Positions 54,400 through 63,633 of a stretch of DNA of 64,000 nucleotides are shown one piece after another. Both the position numbers and the translations under genes were made by a program. The notes under the pieces were generated by a model. It did no database searches. It was not told the origin of the DNA and saw only the letters and a program-made list of their open reading frames with translations. This DNA is from Paraburkholderia sp. Ac-20340 (GTDB taxonomy: Bacteria; Pseudomonadota; Gammaproteobacteria; Burkholderiales; Burkholderiaceae), in the NCBI RefSeq assembly GCF_017104965.1, contig NZ_JAAGPR010000002.1, positions 248,001 through 312,000 on the forward strand, read 5' to 3'. The first letter of the stretch is position 1; every line of letters begins with the position of its first letter.

Positions 54400-54753
54400 T
54401 TACTGCTGCATGACCGTCAGCTTGTTCGCGACCGACTTCACGCCTGCCACGCCTTGCGCGGCCTGGCCTGCCTGGTCGATCTGGCCCTGCGTCGGCACCG
54501 TGCCGCTCAGGGTGACGGCGCCCGAGCGCGAACGCACGGTGATGTTCGACACGTCGAGACCTTGCGTCTTCGACAGCGCCTTGCGCACGGTGTAGCCGAG
54601 CTTGCGGTCAACCTTCTTGGCCGACGGAGCCGGTGCCGCCGTCGTCGTAGCAGCCGCGCCGCTCGCAGCCGAATTGTCCTGGGCAAAGGCGCCGAATGCG
54701 ACCGTCATGCAAGCCGCAGCGGCCAGGGTCTTCAGAAAAGCGACCGATTTCAT
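54400..54753 (-). CDS. Periplasmic BON-domain protein
   Basis: A 117-residue protein. The signal peptide (MKSVAFLKTLAAAACMTVAFGAFA) is followed by an Ala-rich linker and one BON domain (about 48-117: GYTVRKALSKTQGLDVSNITVRS, GAVTLSGTVPTQGQ, AQGVAGVKSVANKL). BON proteins such as OsmY act in the periplasm in osmotic stress, binding phospholipid. GGAGAA precedes the ATG at 54753. It has its own terminator. Confidence 0.92.
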   Translation of the reverse strand: MKSVAFLKTLAAAACMTVAFGAFAQDNSAASGAAATTTAAPAPSAKKVDRKLGYTVRKALSKTQGLDVSNITVRSRSGAVTLSGTVPTQGQIDQAGQAAQGVAGVKSVANKLTVMQQ

Positions 54754-55456
54754 GTTTTCTCCTTGTTGCTATCGCGTTGTTGCTTCACACGTTGCTTCGC
54801 TCATGGCCCGAGCCACGTGGCGAAAATGGACCGCCTTTTCCGGTGACGGGACGCGGGAACGCGCTCCGCCCGGACTGACGGCTTCGGTTACGACACCCAC
54901 GGGCAGGCGAACGGGAGCAAGCAGGCGCAAGCGGTCACAAAGTGACACAAGCGCGTCGAGACACCGCGGCACTGCCATGGTCGGGACACGCTGATGCGAG
55001 AGGCAAGGATTCGGTTGAGCGCGCGAAAAGCCGCGCCGGTATCGGCGGCGCGATCCGCACGGACTTCGGCAATGCCGGTCGTGCTGGTGCGCCTGCTTCG
55101 ATAGCCTTGTAGCTTGTAATGATGACGATCTGATGGCCGATGCCGCTCGATGTTCCGGCGATTCATCAGGCCAATTCCGCCGCCACGCGCCTGGGCGCGC
55201 CGCAGCGATCCACAATTTAGCCTGGGCCAAGCCCAAGCGCAAAGGATTTAGGGCACAACGCGGCGTGTACGCCACGCCGGTCCCCATGCCGTCACGGCGA
55301 TGAATCTCATGTAACATCGGCGCTCAGAGACACTGCGGCGCACGAACGCCGCTTTAACCGCTTCAGCCGCTTCAACCTCCTGCGCCCGAGCGGGTCCGGC
55401 AATCACCCCAGCAGCACCGCACCAGAACCAGAACCTCCGAGGCCCGCCATTCCCCG
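54754..55456. other. 703-base region without a convincing gene
   Basis: This lies between divergent starts of the BON and TAXI-type genes. Open frames here (for example 54769-55317 on the minus strand) are Arg/Pro/Ser-rich, lack ribosome sites and have no family signature. It should hold promoters for both genes. No repeat or RNA structure of note was seen. Confidence 0.5.
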
Positions 55457-56911
55457 ATGAAGTCCCCCACCGGCCGCAAACCTCCTCCGCGTCTCGTTGC
55501 GCGCTTCGTGGCGATCTCGTGGCGCGATCTGGCCGTCTCGTTCGGCCCCATCCTGCTGGTGAGCGTGGCCGCCATCTGGCTGGCCGTGCGGCTGATCCAG
55601 CCCGCGCCGCCCAGCACGCTGACGATGAGCGCGGGCCCCAAGGGCAGCACCTACTGGAACGCGGCGCAGAAGTACAAGACCATCCTCGCGCGCAACAACA
55701 TCACGCTGACCGTGCTCGAATCGGAAGGCTCGGCGCAGAATCTCGCGCGCCTGTCCGACCCGGCCTCGCATGTCGATGTCGCATTCGTGCAGGACGGCCT
55801 CTCCAGCAAAGTGCCCGAGGGGCTCGTGTCGCTCGGCAGCGTGGCCTATGTGCCGCTCGCGGTGTTCTATCACGGTCCGCCCGTCACGCGGCTGTCGCAG
55901 TTCGAAGGCGAGCGCCTTGCCATCGGCGCGGAAGGCAGCGGCACGCGCGAACTCGCGCTCACGCTGCTCAAGGCCAACGGCATCGAACCGGGCGGCAAGA
56001 CCCAATTGCTGCCGCTATCCGGCGACGATGCCGCGCGCGCGCTCGTGGCGGGCAAGATCGACGTGGCGTTTCTGGCGGGCGACTCCGCCCAGCCGCCGGT
56101 CATGGGCCGGTTGATGCGCATGCCCGGCGTGCGCTTTTTCGACTTCGCCCAGGCCGACGCCTACGCGCGCCGCTTTCCCTACCTCACGGCGATCACGATT
56201 CCGATGGGCGCGTTCGACTTCGGCCGCAACCTGCCCGCCGCGCCGCTGCACTTCATCGCGCCGACGGCCGAACTGGTCGCGCGCGACTCGCTGCACCCCG
56301 CGCTCTCCGATCTGCTCGTCGACGCCGCCAAGGAAGTGCACGGCCGCTCGACCCTGCTGCAGCGCGCGGGCGAATTCCCGGCGCCGCGCGCCCAGGATTT
56401 CCCGATCAGCGACGATGCCGCGCGCTACTACAAGTCGGGCAAGAGCTTCCTCTACCGCGTGCTGCCGTTCTGGCTCGCGAGCCTCGCCGACCGGCTGCTG
56501 GTCGTGCTGGTGCCGATCATCGTCGTGCTGATTCCGGGCTTGCGGCTCGTGCCTGGGCTCTACGCCTGGCGGGTAAAATCGCGGATCTATCGCTGGTATG
56601 GTTCGCTGATCGCGCTGGAACGCGCCGCGCTCGCCGATAACTCGCCCGAGGAACGCCGCTCGCTCGTGCGTCAACTCGACAAGATCGAGGAATCGGTGAA
56701 CGGCATGAAGATGCCGCTGGCGTATGCCGGGCAGTTCTACGTGCTGCGCGAGCACATCGGCTTCGTGCGCGAGCGGCTTTCGGCGGTGCGTGAACGGCTC
56801 GCCGCAACGCGCGAGGAGGCCGACGCCACCCGCGCTGCAGAAGGCGATGGCGATGGCAGCAGCGACACCCGTGCAGCGTCGCCGGGCGACGAACCTGCGA
56901 AACGTACGTAA
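55457..56911 (+). CDS. TAXI-type TRAP solute-binding-like membrane protein
   Basis: A 484-residue protein. A membrane anchor (about residues 28-48) leads into a periplasmic binding domain with STLTMSAGPKGSTYWNAAQKYK, VDVAFVQDGLSS and ERLAIGAEGSGTRELALTLL, as in TAXI/NMT1-like solute receptors. A second hydrophobic stretch (about 345-370) is followed by a charged, coiled-coil C-terminal region (about 395-460) in the cytoplasm. TAXI receptors normally pair with a fused TRAP permease, but none is encoded here, so it may act as a sensor rather than a transporter part. It is followed by the HCCA-isomerase-like gene. Confidence 0.82.
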   Translation: MKSPTGRKPPPRLVARFVAISWRDLAVSFGPILLVSVAAIWLAVRLIQPAPPSTLTMSAGPKGSTYWNAAQKYKTILARNNITLTVLESEGSAQNLARLSDPASHVDVAFVQDGLSSKVPEGLVSLGSVAYVPLAVFYHGPPVTRLSQFEGERLAIGAEGSGTRELALTLLKANGIEPGGKTQLLPLSGDDAARALVAGKIDVAFLAGDSAQPPVMGRLMRMPGVRFFDFAQADAYARRFPYLTAITIPMGAFDFGRNLPAAPLHFIAPTAELVARDSLHPALSDLLVDAAKEVHGRSTLLQRAGEFPAPRAQDFPISDDAARYYKSGKSFLYRVLPFWLASLADRLLVVLVPIIVVLIPGLRLVPGLYAWRVKSRIYRWYGSLIALERAALADNSPEERRSLVRQLDKIEESVNGMKMPLAYAGQFYVLREHIGFVRERLSAVRERLAATREEADATRAAEGDGDGSSDTRAASPGDEPAKRT

Positions 56912-57046
56912 AAAGCGCACGAAAATCAGCACCCTGCCTATGGAAAGTCCGCAGGCAAAAAGGCAGCACGCAGTATCGAATACGATCAATACTCGAACGA
57001 CGGGCCGCTCGTGCGGTCCGCATGAAGCCCATTTCGGAGGAACAGC

Positions 57047-57700
57047 ATGATCCGCGGCATCGACGCCACCCAGCCGGCCTGGTTCTACGACTTCGTGTCG
57101 CCGTTCTCGTACCTGCTGCTGGAGCAGTACGACAAGTGGCCGGGCTTCGACTTCGTGCCGACGCCGGTGCTGCTCAGCGACCTGTACCGCCATTGGGGAA
57201 CGCCATACGGCGGCGCAATTCCCGCCAAGCGCATCTTCACTTATCGCCACGCGCTGTTTCGCGCGGAACAACTCGGCATTCCGCTGAAGATGCCGCCCGC
57301 GCATCCGTTCGACTCGGTCAAGCCGATGCTGCTGGCGATCGCCGCAGGCGGCGAATTTGCCTGCGTGCGCGAGATCTTCCGCTTCATCTGGCGCGAAGGC
57401 CGCGACCCGTCGAGCGAAGAAGGCTTCGAACAGTTGTGCGAACGCGTGGGCATCGCGCATGGCGAAGCGCTGATCGAAGAGGAAGCGGTACGCGCGCAAC
57501 TGCGCCGCTACACCAACGACGCCATCGCCATGGGTGTGTTCGGCGTGCCGACTTTCTGGATGAACAAGCAATTGTTCTGGGGCGAAGACGCCTTGCCGAT
57601 GGTGCTCTACTGCGCGCGCACGCCGAACTGGCTCGATTCGCGCGAGGTCAAGCGCATCAGCACGCTGCCTTCGGGGCTGCCGAAGCCGGAAACCGCGTGA
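57047..57700 (+). CDS. HCCA isomerase/DsbA-family thioredoxin-fold protein
   Basis: A 217-residue protein of the DsbA-like HCCA isomerase group. It has AWFYDFVSPFSYLLLEQY (the Ser of SPFS sits where the thiol would be in DsbA) and the cis-Pro motif GVFGVPTFWM (about residue 166). Family members isomerise 2-hydroxychromene-2-carboxylate with glutathione in naphthalene breakdown or act on related compounds; the substrate here is not known. AGGAAC precedes ATG 57047. The LysR gene follows on the same strand, 190 bases on. Confidence 0.87.
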   Translation: MIRGIDATQPAWFYDFVSPFSYLLLEQYDKWPGFDFVPTPVLLSDLYRHWGTPYGGAIPAKRIFTYRHALFRAEQLGIPLKMPPAHPFDSVKPMLLAIAAGGEFACVREIFRFIWREGRDPSSEEGFEQLCERVGIAHGEALIEEEAVRAQLRRYTNDAIAMGVFGVPTFWMNKQLFWGEDALPMVLYCARTPNWLDSREVKRISTLPSGLPKPETA

Positions 57701-57890
57701 ACTCACGCGGACGATCGCGCTGAAGACCGCACCGAAGACCGCGCGGAAAAGCGCATTGAAAACGCCCGCGCCGCTGCACTGATGCCGGCCATACCGCGCG
57801 CCCTATGGCGGCCGGGCGCGCGGCGGCATAAGGTTATGCCTGAAGCCGTGCGTGCACAGCACGGCGCGCCCCCCACGCTTTTGCATTGCC

Positions 57891-58898
57891 ATGGATGACA
57901 CTGCCCTTTCCCTCGACATCTGGCTCGTGCGCGTGCTGCGCACGCTGCTGGTCGAGCGCAGCGTCACGCAGGCCGCGCTGCGGCTGAACCAGACCCAGCC
58001 GGCCATCAGCACGGCGCTGCGGCGGCTGCGCGAAATCCTCGGCGACCCGATCCTCGTGCGCGGCAAGGCCGGCATGGTGCCGACCGAATACGGCGAGTCG
58101 CTGCTCGCGCACGCCCAGCGCGTGCTGCGCGATGTCGATTTCGTCGCCACGCCGCACGGCGACTTCGACCCGGAGCGCTCCAAGCGCACCTTCCGCGTGG
58201 CCGCGCCCGATTACCTCAACGACTTCTTCATGCCGACGCTGATCGCCCGCTTTCGCGAGGCGGCGCCCGCGGCGCGGCTGGAGATCCTGTCGCTGTCGCC
58301 GACGCTCGATCATCATCGCGCGCTGGAAGCCGGCGAGATCGACATCGTGATCGGCAACTGGCCGAAGCCCGATGCGCGTTTCGAGCGCAGCGACCTGTTC
58401 ACCGACCGCATCGTCTGCATGATGCGCGCCGATCATCCGCTCGCACGCGCGCCGCTCACGCGCGAGGCCTATCTGGCGGCCGCGCATCTCGCGCCTACGC
58501 CCTATACGGGCGCGAATGCGAGCCCGATCGACATCGGTTTTGCGAAGGCGCGCGCGGACCGGCGCATCGTGGCGACGCTGCCTTACTTCGGGCTGGTGCC
58601 GCAGGTGCTGCTGCAATCGGATCTGATCTTTACGACCACGCGCCGTTTTGCGACGCATTACGCGGGACTGCTGCCGATCGCGGTGGCCGAGCCGCCGTTC
58701 GCGTTTCCGCGAATTCGCTGTTATCAGATGTGGCATCCGCACCCGGACCGGCCAAGCGATGTGGGCTGGCTGCGCGAGTTGATCGACGGGGTGTCGCAGT
58801 CGTTGACGGTGCGGGGTGGGAAGCGGGTGAGTGGCACTGGCAAGCGTGCCGCGCCGCGTACACAGGCCGTTCCGGTACAAAGCGAAGAGGCGAATTAA
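57891..58898 (+). CDS. LysR-family transcriptional regulator
   Basis: A 335-residue LysR protein. The N-terminal helix-turn-helix is in SVTQAALRLNQTQPAISTALRRLREILGDP (about residues 22-50). The effector domain starts near residue 95 (RTFRVAAPDYLNDFFMPTLIARF). ATG 57891 (MDDTALSLDIWL) is the natural start; an earlier one gives an odd basic extension. It follows the HCCA-isomerase-like gene and may control it, but no divergent partner is present. Inducer unknown. Confidence 0.92.
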   Translation: MDDTALSLDIWLVRVLRTLLVERSVTQAALRLNQTQPAISTALRRLREILGDPILVRGKAGMVPTEYGESLLAHAQRVLRDVDFVATPHGDFDPERSKRTFRVAAPDYLNDFFMPTLIARFREAAPAARLEILSLSPTLDHHRALEAGEIDIVIGNWPKPDARFERSDLFTDRIVCMMRADHPLARAPLTREAYLAAAHLAPTPYTGANASPIDIGFAKARADRRIVATLPYFGLVPQVLLQSDLIFTTTRRFATHYAGLLPIAVAEPPFAFPRIRCYQMWHPHPDRPSDVGWLRELIDGVSQSLTVRGGKRVSGTGKRAAPRTQAVPVQSEEAN

Positions 58899-58943
58899 TC
58901 GACTCGCCGCGTTGATGCCCTGACGGCGGCCGAGCGCAACGCA

Positions 58944-60515
58944 TCAACGACCTTCATCGGCGCGAGACTCAGGTGGCGGCGCATCAAACGCTTCGCGAAC
59001 CGCATACACAATCGCATCGCCCAGTTTCGCTTCGTCGATAATCGGAAATTCCTTGCTCAGTTTGCCCGACACGCTCCAGTGATTGTCGCGCACAGAGCGG
59101 ATGATCCGATCGATATCGGCATTCGGCCCATCGAGCACGTCCTTCACCAATAGCCTTGCCCGATCCCAATTGCGCATCAGTTCGGCTTCCTGTCGCATCT
59201 CGGTGCGGATCGTCCGATCGATGACGTCGGCCAGATACTCGACATGCGGCGTGAGATCGGGAAAACGCCACGTCAATGCTGCGTCGCTCCACGCATCGAA
59301 GGTGAAGTTGGACTTCACGCCATCGTCAAATTCGTGATGCGCGGCAAAATTCGCATTCGCTCCGTAACGTTGCATCAGCGGTCTGGACAGCACTTCAAGC
59401 ACCTGATCGTACGCCGCCTGATATTGCGCCTTGCTGGTGATGGCAGCGGAAACAGGCAGGACGAATGGACGCGGCACAGCGTTGTCGCGCCTGAGCATGT
59501 CGTTGATGAGGAAACGATGGATGCGGCCGTTGCCGTCCGCCAGCGGATGGATATAAACGAACGCGAAGGCCACTGCCGCCGCGCGCAGGATCGGCGGCGC
59601 ACCTGACGTGCTTTGCACAAACCGGTCGAGCCCGACCAGCATCGCGTCGAGATCTTGCCAGTGCGGCGCGATGTAGTGAATGACATCGCGGAAATGATCG
59701 GTCGCACCGACGAATACGGGCGACTGACGCAACCCGAAATGCTTCAGCGTCGTTCGTTCACCGATGATTTCCCGCTGCAACGCTGCGAGAGTGCCGACCG
59801 AAAGCGGATCGTCGTAAGCGCCGATGCGTGCTTCCATCACGGCCGCAAAACGCTTGATACGATCACTCTGATCTTGCTCGTGCTCGATCTGAAAACTGGC
59901 ACGGCTTTCCTTGAGCGTCAACCAGACCGCGCTGCGTCGCAAGACGTCAGCGCCGTATTCGGCCTGCAAGGCATCGAGTTGTGCGGCGCAGTCATAGGCT
60001 TCGGCCTGGCGGACACGCTGCGTACGGCGAACAGTCAGGCAGAATGCCCGATTACCGGGCAGGTTATCGCGCACACGCCAGCGCGTATTGTTGACCGGCG
60101 CAGCGCTCGCGACATAGTCGTCGCCATCGATCGCATCGACGTAACCGCCGTTCGTCACGGCGGGAACCCCATCCAGTTCGTTTCCGGTCAGCCATTCATA
60201 CAGAAAGCCCGCGCGACGCGCATATTGCCCGGTGCGCTCGCTCATGACCCAATCGCGGATCTCGGCCTGCGGAATCACATCAAAGAGACGCGCCAATTGC
60301 TCGAGGAATACACCCTCGTGCTTGAGCGCAAACGTGAAATGGGCCGCGAGCGTGTCGACTGGCCGCATGACGGCGGCGTAGGTTTCCTTGACGCTGGCGC
60401 CGTGATGCGTAGTACGCCGCTTCGCGCCGATTTCGCTCTCGACCGGAAGCGGCTGAACAGCCGGAGCGCCGTAGCGTTCAGCGAGCCAGCGATAGCCAAC
60501 CCAATCCTGCTCCAT
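58944..60515 (-). CDS. Fic-domain protein, probable AMP transferase
   Basis: A 523-residue protein with the Fic catalytic loop IHPLADGNGRIHRFL (His323). The Phe of HPFxxGNGR is Leu, a common variant. A possible inhibitory helix upstream reads SFQIEHEQ, with the (S/T)xxxE core but His in place of Gly/Asn. The C-terminal part (about 400-523) looks like an extra helical domain. Fic proteins usually AMPylate target proteins. No second gene resembling an antitoxin is adjacent, so any autoinhibition must be internal. It is convergent with the LysR gene, 45 bases apart. Confidence 0.9.
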   Translation of the reverse strand: MEQDWVGYRWLAERYGAPAVQPLPVESEIGAKRRTTHHGASVKETYAAVMRPVDTLAAHFTFALKHEGVFLEQLARLFDVIPQAEIRDWVMSERTGQYARRAGFLYEWLTGNELDGVPAVTNGGYVDAIDGDDYVASAAPVNNTRWRVRDNLPGNRAFCLTVRRTQRVRQAEAYDCAAQLDALQAEYGADVLRRSAVWLTLKESRASFQIEHEQDQSDRIKRFAAVMEARIGAYDDPLSVGTLAALQREIIGERTTLKHFGLRQSPVFVGATDHFRDVIHYIAPHWQDLDAMLVGLDRFVQSTSGAPPILRAAAVAFAFVYIHPLADGNGRIHRFLINDMLRRDNAVPRPFVLPVSAAITSKAQYQAAYDQVLEVLSRPLMQRYGANANFAAHHEFDDGVKSNFTFDAWSDAALTWRFPDLTPHVEYLADVIDRTIRTEMRQEAELMRNWDRARLLVKDVLDGPNADIDRIIRSVRDNHWSVSGKLSKEFPIIDEAKLGDAIVYAVREAFDAPPPESRADEGR

Positions 60516-60637
60516 CGATGCACTCCCGAAATTTCGTTAATTCAGGAATAATTTCGTTAAGAATAGCGCATCGATCGAAAAAAACGTTAAAAACGGGCGT
60601 CGATTCTCCAGAAAGTTCGTACCCGCGCAGGCAATCG

Positions 60638-61219
60638 TCAAACTCCGGCGAAAATCTCGCGGCTCATCGGCAACATCACCCGCATCTGCATCAACTGCGC
60701 CGCCACCGCCACGGCGATAGACGATGGCGCCTTATCGACGATCCCCGTCACGCCGATCGGGCACGTGATCTCGTCCATGCGCTCCGCTGCCACGCCGCGC
60801 TCGATCAAGCGGCGCTCGAACTTCACGCGCTTGGTCTTCGATCCAATCAGCCCGAACCACGCGAAATCGCGCCGCCGCATGATGCGTTCCGACAACTCGA
60901 AATCGAGCGCGTGGTTATGCGTCATCACAATAAAGTACGCACCCGCAGGCGCTTCATCCACAATCGCCGCGGGCGTGTCGGTTGCTTCGATCTGCACGTT
61001 GGCCGGCACTTCGTCGGGGAACAGTTCGTCGCGTTCGTCCACCCATTGCACGACGCAAGGCAGCATGCCGAGCAGCGTCACCAGCGCATGACCCACGTGC
61101 CCCGCGCCGAACAGCACCACGTGCATCGGCCCATACTGCGGCACCGGCGTGCTGCGCCGGCCGATCACGACACGGCCGCTGCTATCGAGATTCACGCAAT
61201 GGTTTGGACGACTCATCAT
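60638..61219 (-). CDS. xdhC: XdhC-like xanthine dehydrogenase accessory protein, N-terminally short
   Basis: A 193-residue protein covering the C-terminal Rossmann domain of XdhC: MHVVLFGAGHVGHALVTLLG, PCVVQWVDERDELFP, YFIVMTHNHALDFELSERI and LIGSKTKRVKFERRL, then CPIGVTGIVDKAP. XdhC loads sulfurated molybdenum cofactor into XdhB. Family members are usually 250-350 residues and begin with an XdhC_CoxI domain; that part is missing here. GAGAGGAG lies just upstream of ATG 61219, so this short form looks translated as such. It lies 22 bases after xdhB. Either a deletion removed the N-terminus or the short form is natural. Confidence 0.85.
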   Translation of the reverse strand: MMSRPNHCVNLDSSGRVVIGRRSTPVPQYGPMHVVLFGAGHVGHALVTLLGMLPCVVQWVDERDELFPDEVPANVQIEATDTPAAIVDEAPAGAYFIVMTHNHALDFELSERIMRRRDFAWFGLIGSKTKRVKFERRLIERGVAAERMDEITCPIGVTGIVDKAPSSIAVAVAAQLMQMRVMLPMSREIFAGV

Positions 61220-61241
61220 TTTTCGCTCCTCTCCCGCCAGT

Positions 61242-63596
61242 TCAACCGCGCGCCATCGTGCGCACCGCACGCACGCCCTTGAGGATTTCCTCGGCGGTCG
61301 CGGGCGCGTTCATCGGCGGATTGAAGCGGTAGTCGGCCACGCTCGCCACCGCGTCGCGGATCGCGAAGAACACCGAGAACGGCAGCAGCAGCGGCGGCTC
61401 GCCCACGGCCTTCGAGCGATGGATGCTGTCTTCGGCGTTGCGGTTGTTGAAGAGCTTCACGGTGAATTCCGGCGGCGTGTCGTTCACGGTCGGGATCTTG
61501 TAGGTGGACGGCGCGTGCGTCATCAGCTTGCCGTCCGGCTTCCACCAGAGTTCTTCCGTCGTGAGCCAGCCCATACCCTGGATGAAGCCGCCTTCCACCT
61601 GCCCCACGTCGAGCGCCGGGTTCAGCGAGGCGCCCACGTCGTGCAGTGCGTCGGCGCGCAGCACGCGCATTTCGCCCGTGAGCGTGTCGATCACGACTTC
61701 TGAAACCGCCGCGCCATACGAGTAGTAGTAGAACGGCCGGCCGCGCAGCGTCGCCTGATCCCAGTAGAGCTTGGGCGTGGCGTAGAAACCGTCGGACCAC
61801 AACTGCACGCGCGCCAGATAGGCCTTTTGCACCAGCGTGCCGAACGGCACGACTTCGTCGCCGACAATCGCGCAGTCGTTGGCAAAACGCACATCCGCCG
61901 CGTTGACCTTGCCCTTGCCCCACAGGTTGGCGGCCAGCGAAGCCAGGCGTTCGCGCAACTGGCGCGCGGCGTCCTGCGCGGCCTTGCCGTTCAGGTCGCT
62001 GCCCGTCGATGCCGCCGTCGCCGAAGTATTCGCAACCTTGCTGGTATCGGTCGCGGTCACGCGCACGCGGCCGAATTCGATACCCAGTTCGTGCGCGACG
62101 ACCTGCGCGACCTTGGTGTTCAGGCCCTGGCCCATCTCCGTGCCGCCGTGGTTCACAAGCACCGAACCATCGGTATAGATGTGCACCAGCGCGCCGGCCT
62201 GGTTGAAGTGCGTCACGTTGAACGCGATGCCGAACTTGCACGGCGTAATCGCGATGCCCTTCTTCAGCACTTCGTTCTTCGCGTTGAATTCGCGGATCGC
62301 CGCGCGTCGCGCGCGATAGCCGCTCGTTTCCACGAGTTCGTCCATCAACTCGTGAATCACGTTGTCTTCGATGGTCTGGCCGTAGGGCGTCTCGTTGTTT
62401 TCGGTCTTGCCGTAGAGATTGCGCTTGCGCACATCGAGCGGATCGAGATCGAGCGAGCGCGCCACGTCGTCCATGATGTATTCGATCGCGAACGCGCCCT
62501 GCGGGCCGCCGAAGCCGCGAAACGCGGTATTCGACTGCGTGTTGGTCTTGCCGCAGAAGCCCGAGATCGAGACATCGGGCAACCAGTAGGCGTTGTCGAA
62601 GTGGCAGACGGCGCGCGTCATCACCGGGCCGGAAAGATCCGCCGAGAAGCCGCAGCGCGAGGTCATATCGACGCTCACGCCTTCGATGGTGCCCTGATCG
62701 TCGTAACCCACTTCATACGTGTAGTGGAAGTCGTGACGCTTGCCGGTGATCATCATGTCGTCGTCGCGGTCCGGGCGCAGCTTTACCGGGCACAGCAGCT
62801 TCCACGCCGCCAGCGCCGCGCAGCACGCGAAGATGCCCGACTGCGATTCCTTGCCGCCGAAGCCGCCGCCCATGCGCCGGCATTCCACCAGGACGTTGTG
62901 CGAGGCCACGCCCAGCACGTGCGCAACCAGATGCTGCATTTCGCTCGGGTGCTGCGTCGAGCACCAGACGTGCATGCCGTCGTCGTCCTTCGGCACCGCG
63001 TAGGCGATCTGCCCTTCCAGATAGAACTGTTCCTGGCCGCCCAGCAGCATCTCGCCTTCATGGCGATGCGCGGCACGCGCGGCGCGCGTGGAGGCTTCGC
63101 CGCGCGCGAGCTTCATCGGTGGCAACACCGATTGATTGGCGGCGCGCGCCTGCTGCGCCGTGAGAATCGGCGGCAGTTCTTCGTACTGCACGTCGGCGCG
63201 GCGCGCGGCAAGGCGCGCGATATCGTGCGAAGTCGCCACGACGATGAACATCGGCTGACCCACGAATTGCACGATGCCGTCGGCCAGCACGGGATCGTCG
63301 TGGATGATCGGGCCGCAGTCGTTCACGCCGGGAATATCTTCGGCGGTCAGCACGGCCACGACGCCGGGCGTCGCGCGCACTTTGGCGAGGTCCAACGAGA
63401 CGATGCGCGCGTGCGGCTTTTGCGACAGGCCGAGCGCGGCGTGCAGCGTGCCCGCGACGGTCGGGATGTCGTCGGTGTAGGTGGCGCGTCCGCTTACATG
63501 CAGATGCGCGGATTCATGCGGGCGCGAGACGTGCACCTGTGCGAAAGGTTCGCGCGCCTTGGCTTCTTCCAGGAACGGTTCGGCTTGCTGGTTCAT
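61242..63596 (-). CDS. xdhB: Xanthine dehydrogenase, molybdopterin-binding large subunit
   Basis: A 784-residue molybdenum-binding subunit. AHLHVSGRATYTDDIPTVAGTLHAALG opens the a/b hammerhead domain; CRRMGGGFGGKESQSG, the cofactor-site segments AFRGFGGPQGAFAIEYIMDD and GGTEMGQGLNTKVAQVVA, and KAVGEPPLLLPFSVFFAIRDAV (catalytic Glu) follow. With XdhA it oxidises hypoxanthine and xanthine to urate in the cytoplasm. ATG 63596 has GGAGAAAG upstream. It sits between xdhA and xdhC in the usual operon order. Confidence 0.96.
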   Translation of the reverse strand: MNQQAEPFLEEAKAREPFAQVHVSRPHESAHLHVSGRATYTDDIPTVAGTLHAALGLSQKPHARIVSLDLAKVRATPGVVAVLTAEDIPGVNDCGPIIHDDPVLADGIVQFVGQPMFIVVATSHDIARLAARRADVQYEELPPILTAQQARAANQSVLPPMKLARGEASTRAARAAHRHEGEMLLGGQEQFYLEGQIAYAVPKDDDGMHVWCSTQHPSEMQHLVAHVLGVASHNVLVECRRMGGGFGGKESQSGIFACCAALAAWKLLCPVKLRPDRDDDMMITGKRHDFHYTYEVGYDDQGTIEGVSVDMTSRCGFSADLSGPVMTRAVCHFDNAYWLPDVSISGFCGKTNTQSNTAFRGFGGPQGAFAIEYIMDDVARSLDLDPLDVRKRNLYGKTENNETPYGQTIEDNVIHELMDELVETSGYRARRAAIREFNAKNEVLKKGIAITPCKFGIAFNVTHFNQAGALVHIYTDGSVLVNHGGTEMGQGLNTKVAQVVAHELGIEFGRVRVTATDTSKVANTSATAASTGSDLNGKAAQDAARQLRERLASLAANLWGKGKVNAADVRFANDCAIVGDEVVPFGTLVQKAYLARVQLWSDGFYATPKLYWDQATLRGRPFYYYSYGAAVSEVVIDTLTGEMRVLRADALHDVGASLNPALDVGQVEGGFIQGMGWLTTEELWWKPDGKLMTHAPSTYKIPTVNDTPPEFTVKLFNNRNAEDSIHRSKAVGEPPLLLPFSVFFAIRDAVASVADYRFNPPMNAPATAEEILKGVRAVRTMARG

Positions 63597-63633
63597 GGTT
63601 TCTTTCTCCGTATCTCTTCCGTTTCCTGATGAC

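Noticed and set aside
54769..55317. 182-codon minus-strand frame between the BON and TAXI-type genes
   Set aside because: Arg/Ser/Pro-rich, no ribosome site, no domain; probably non-coding.
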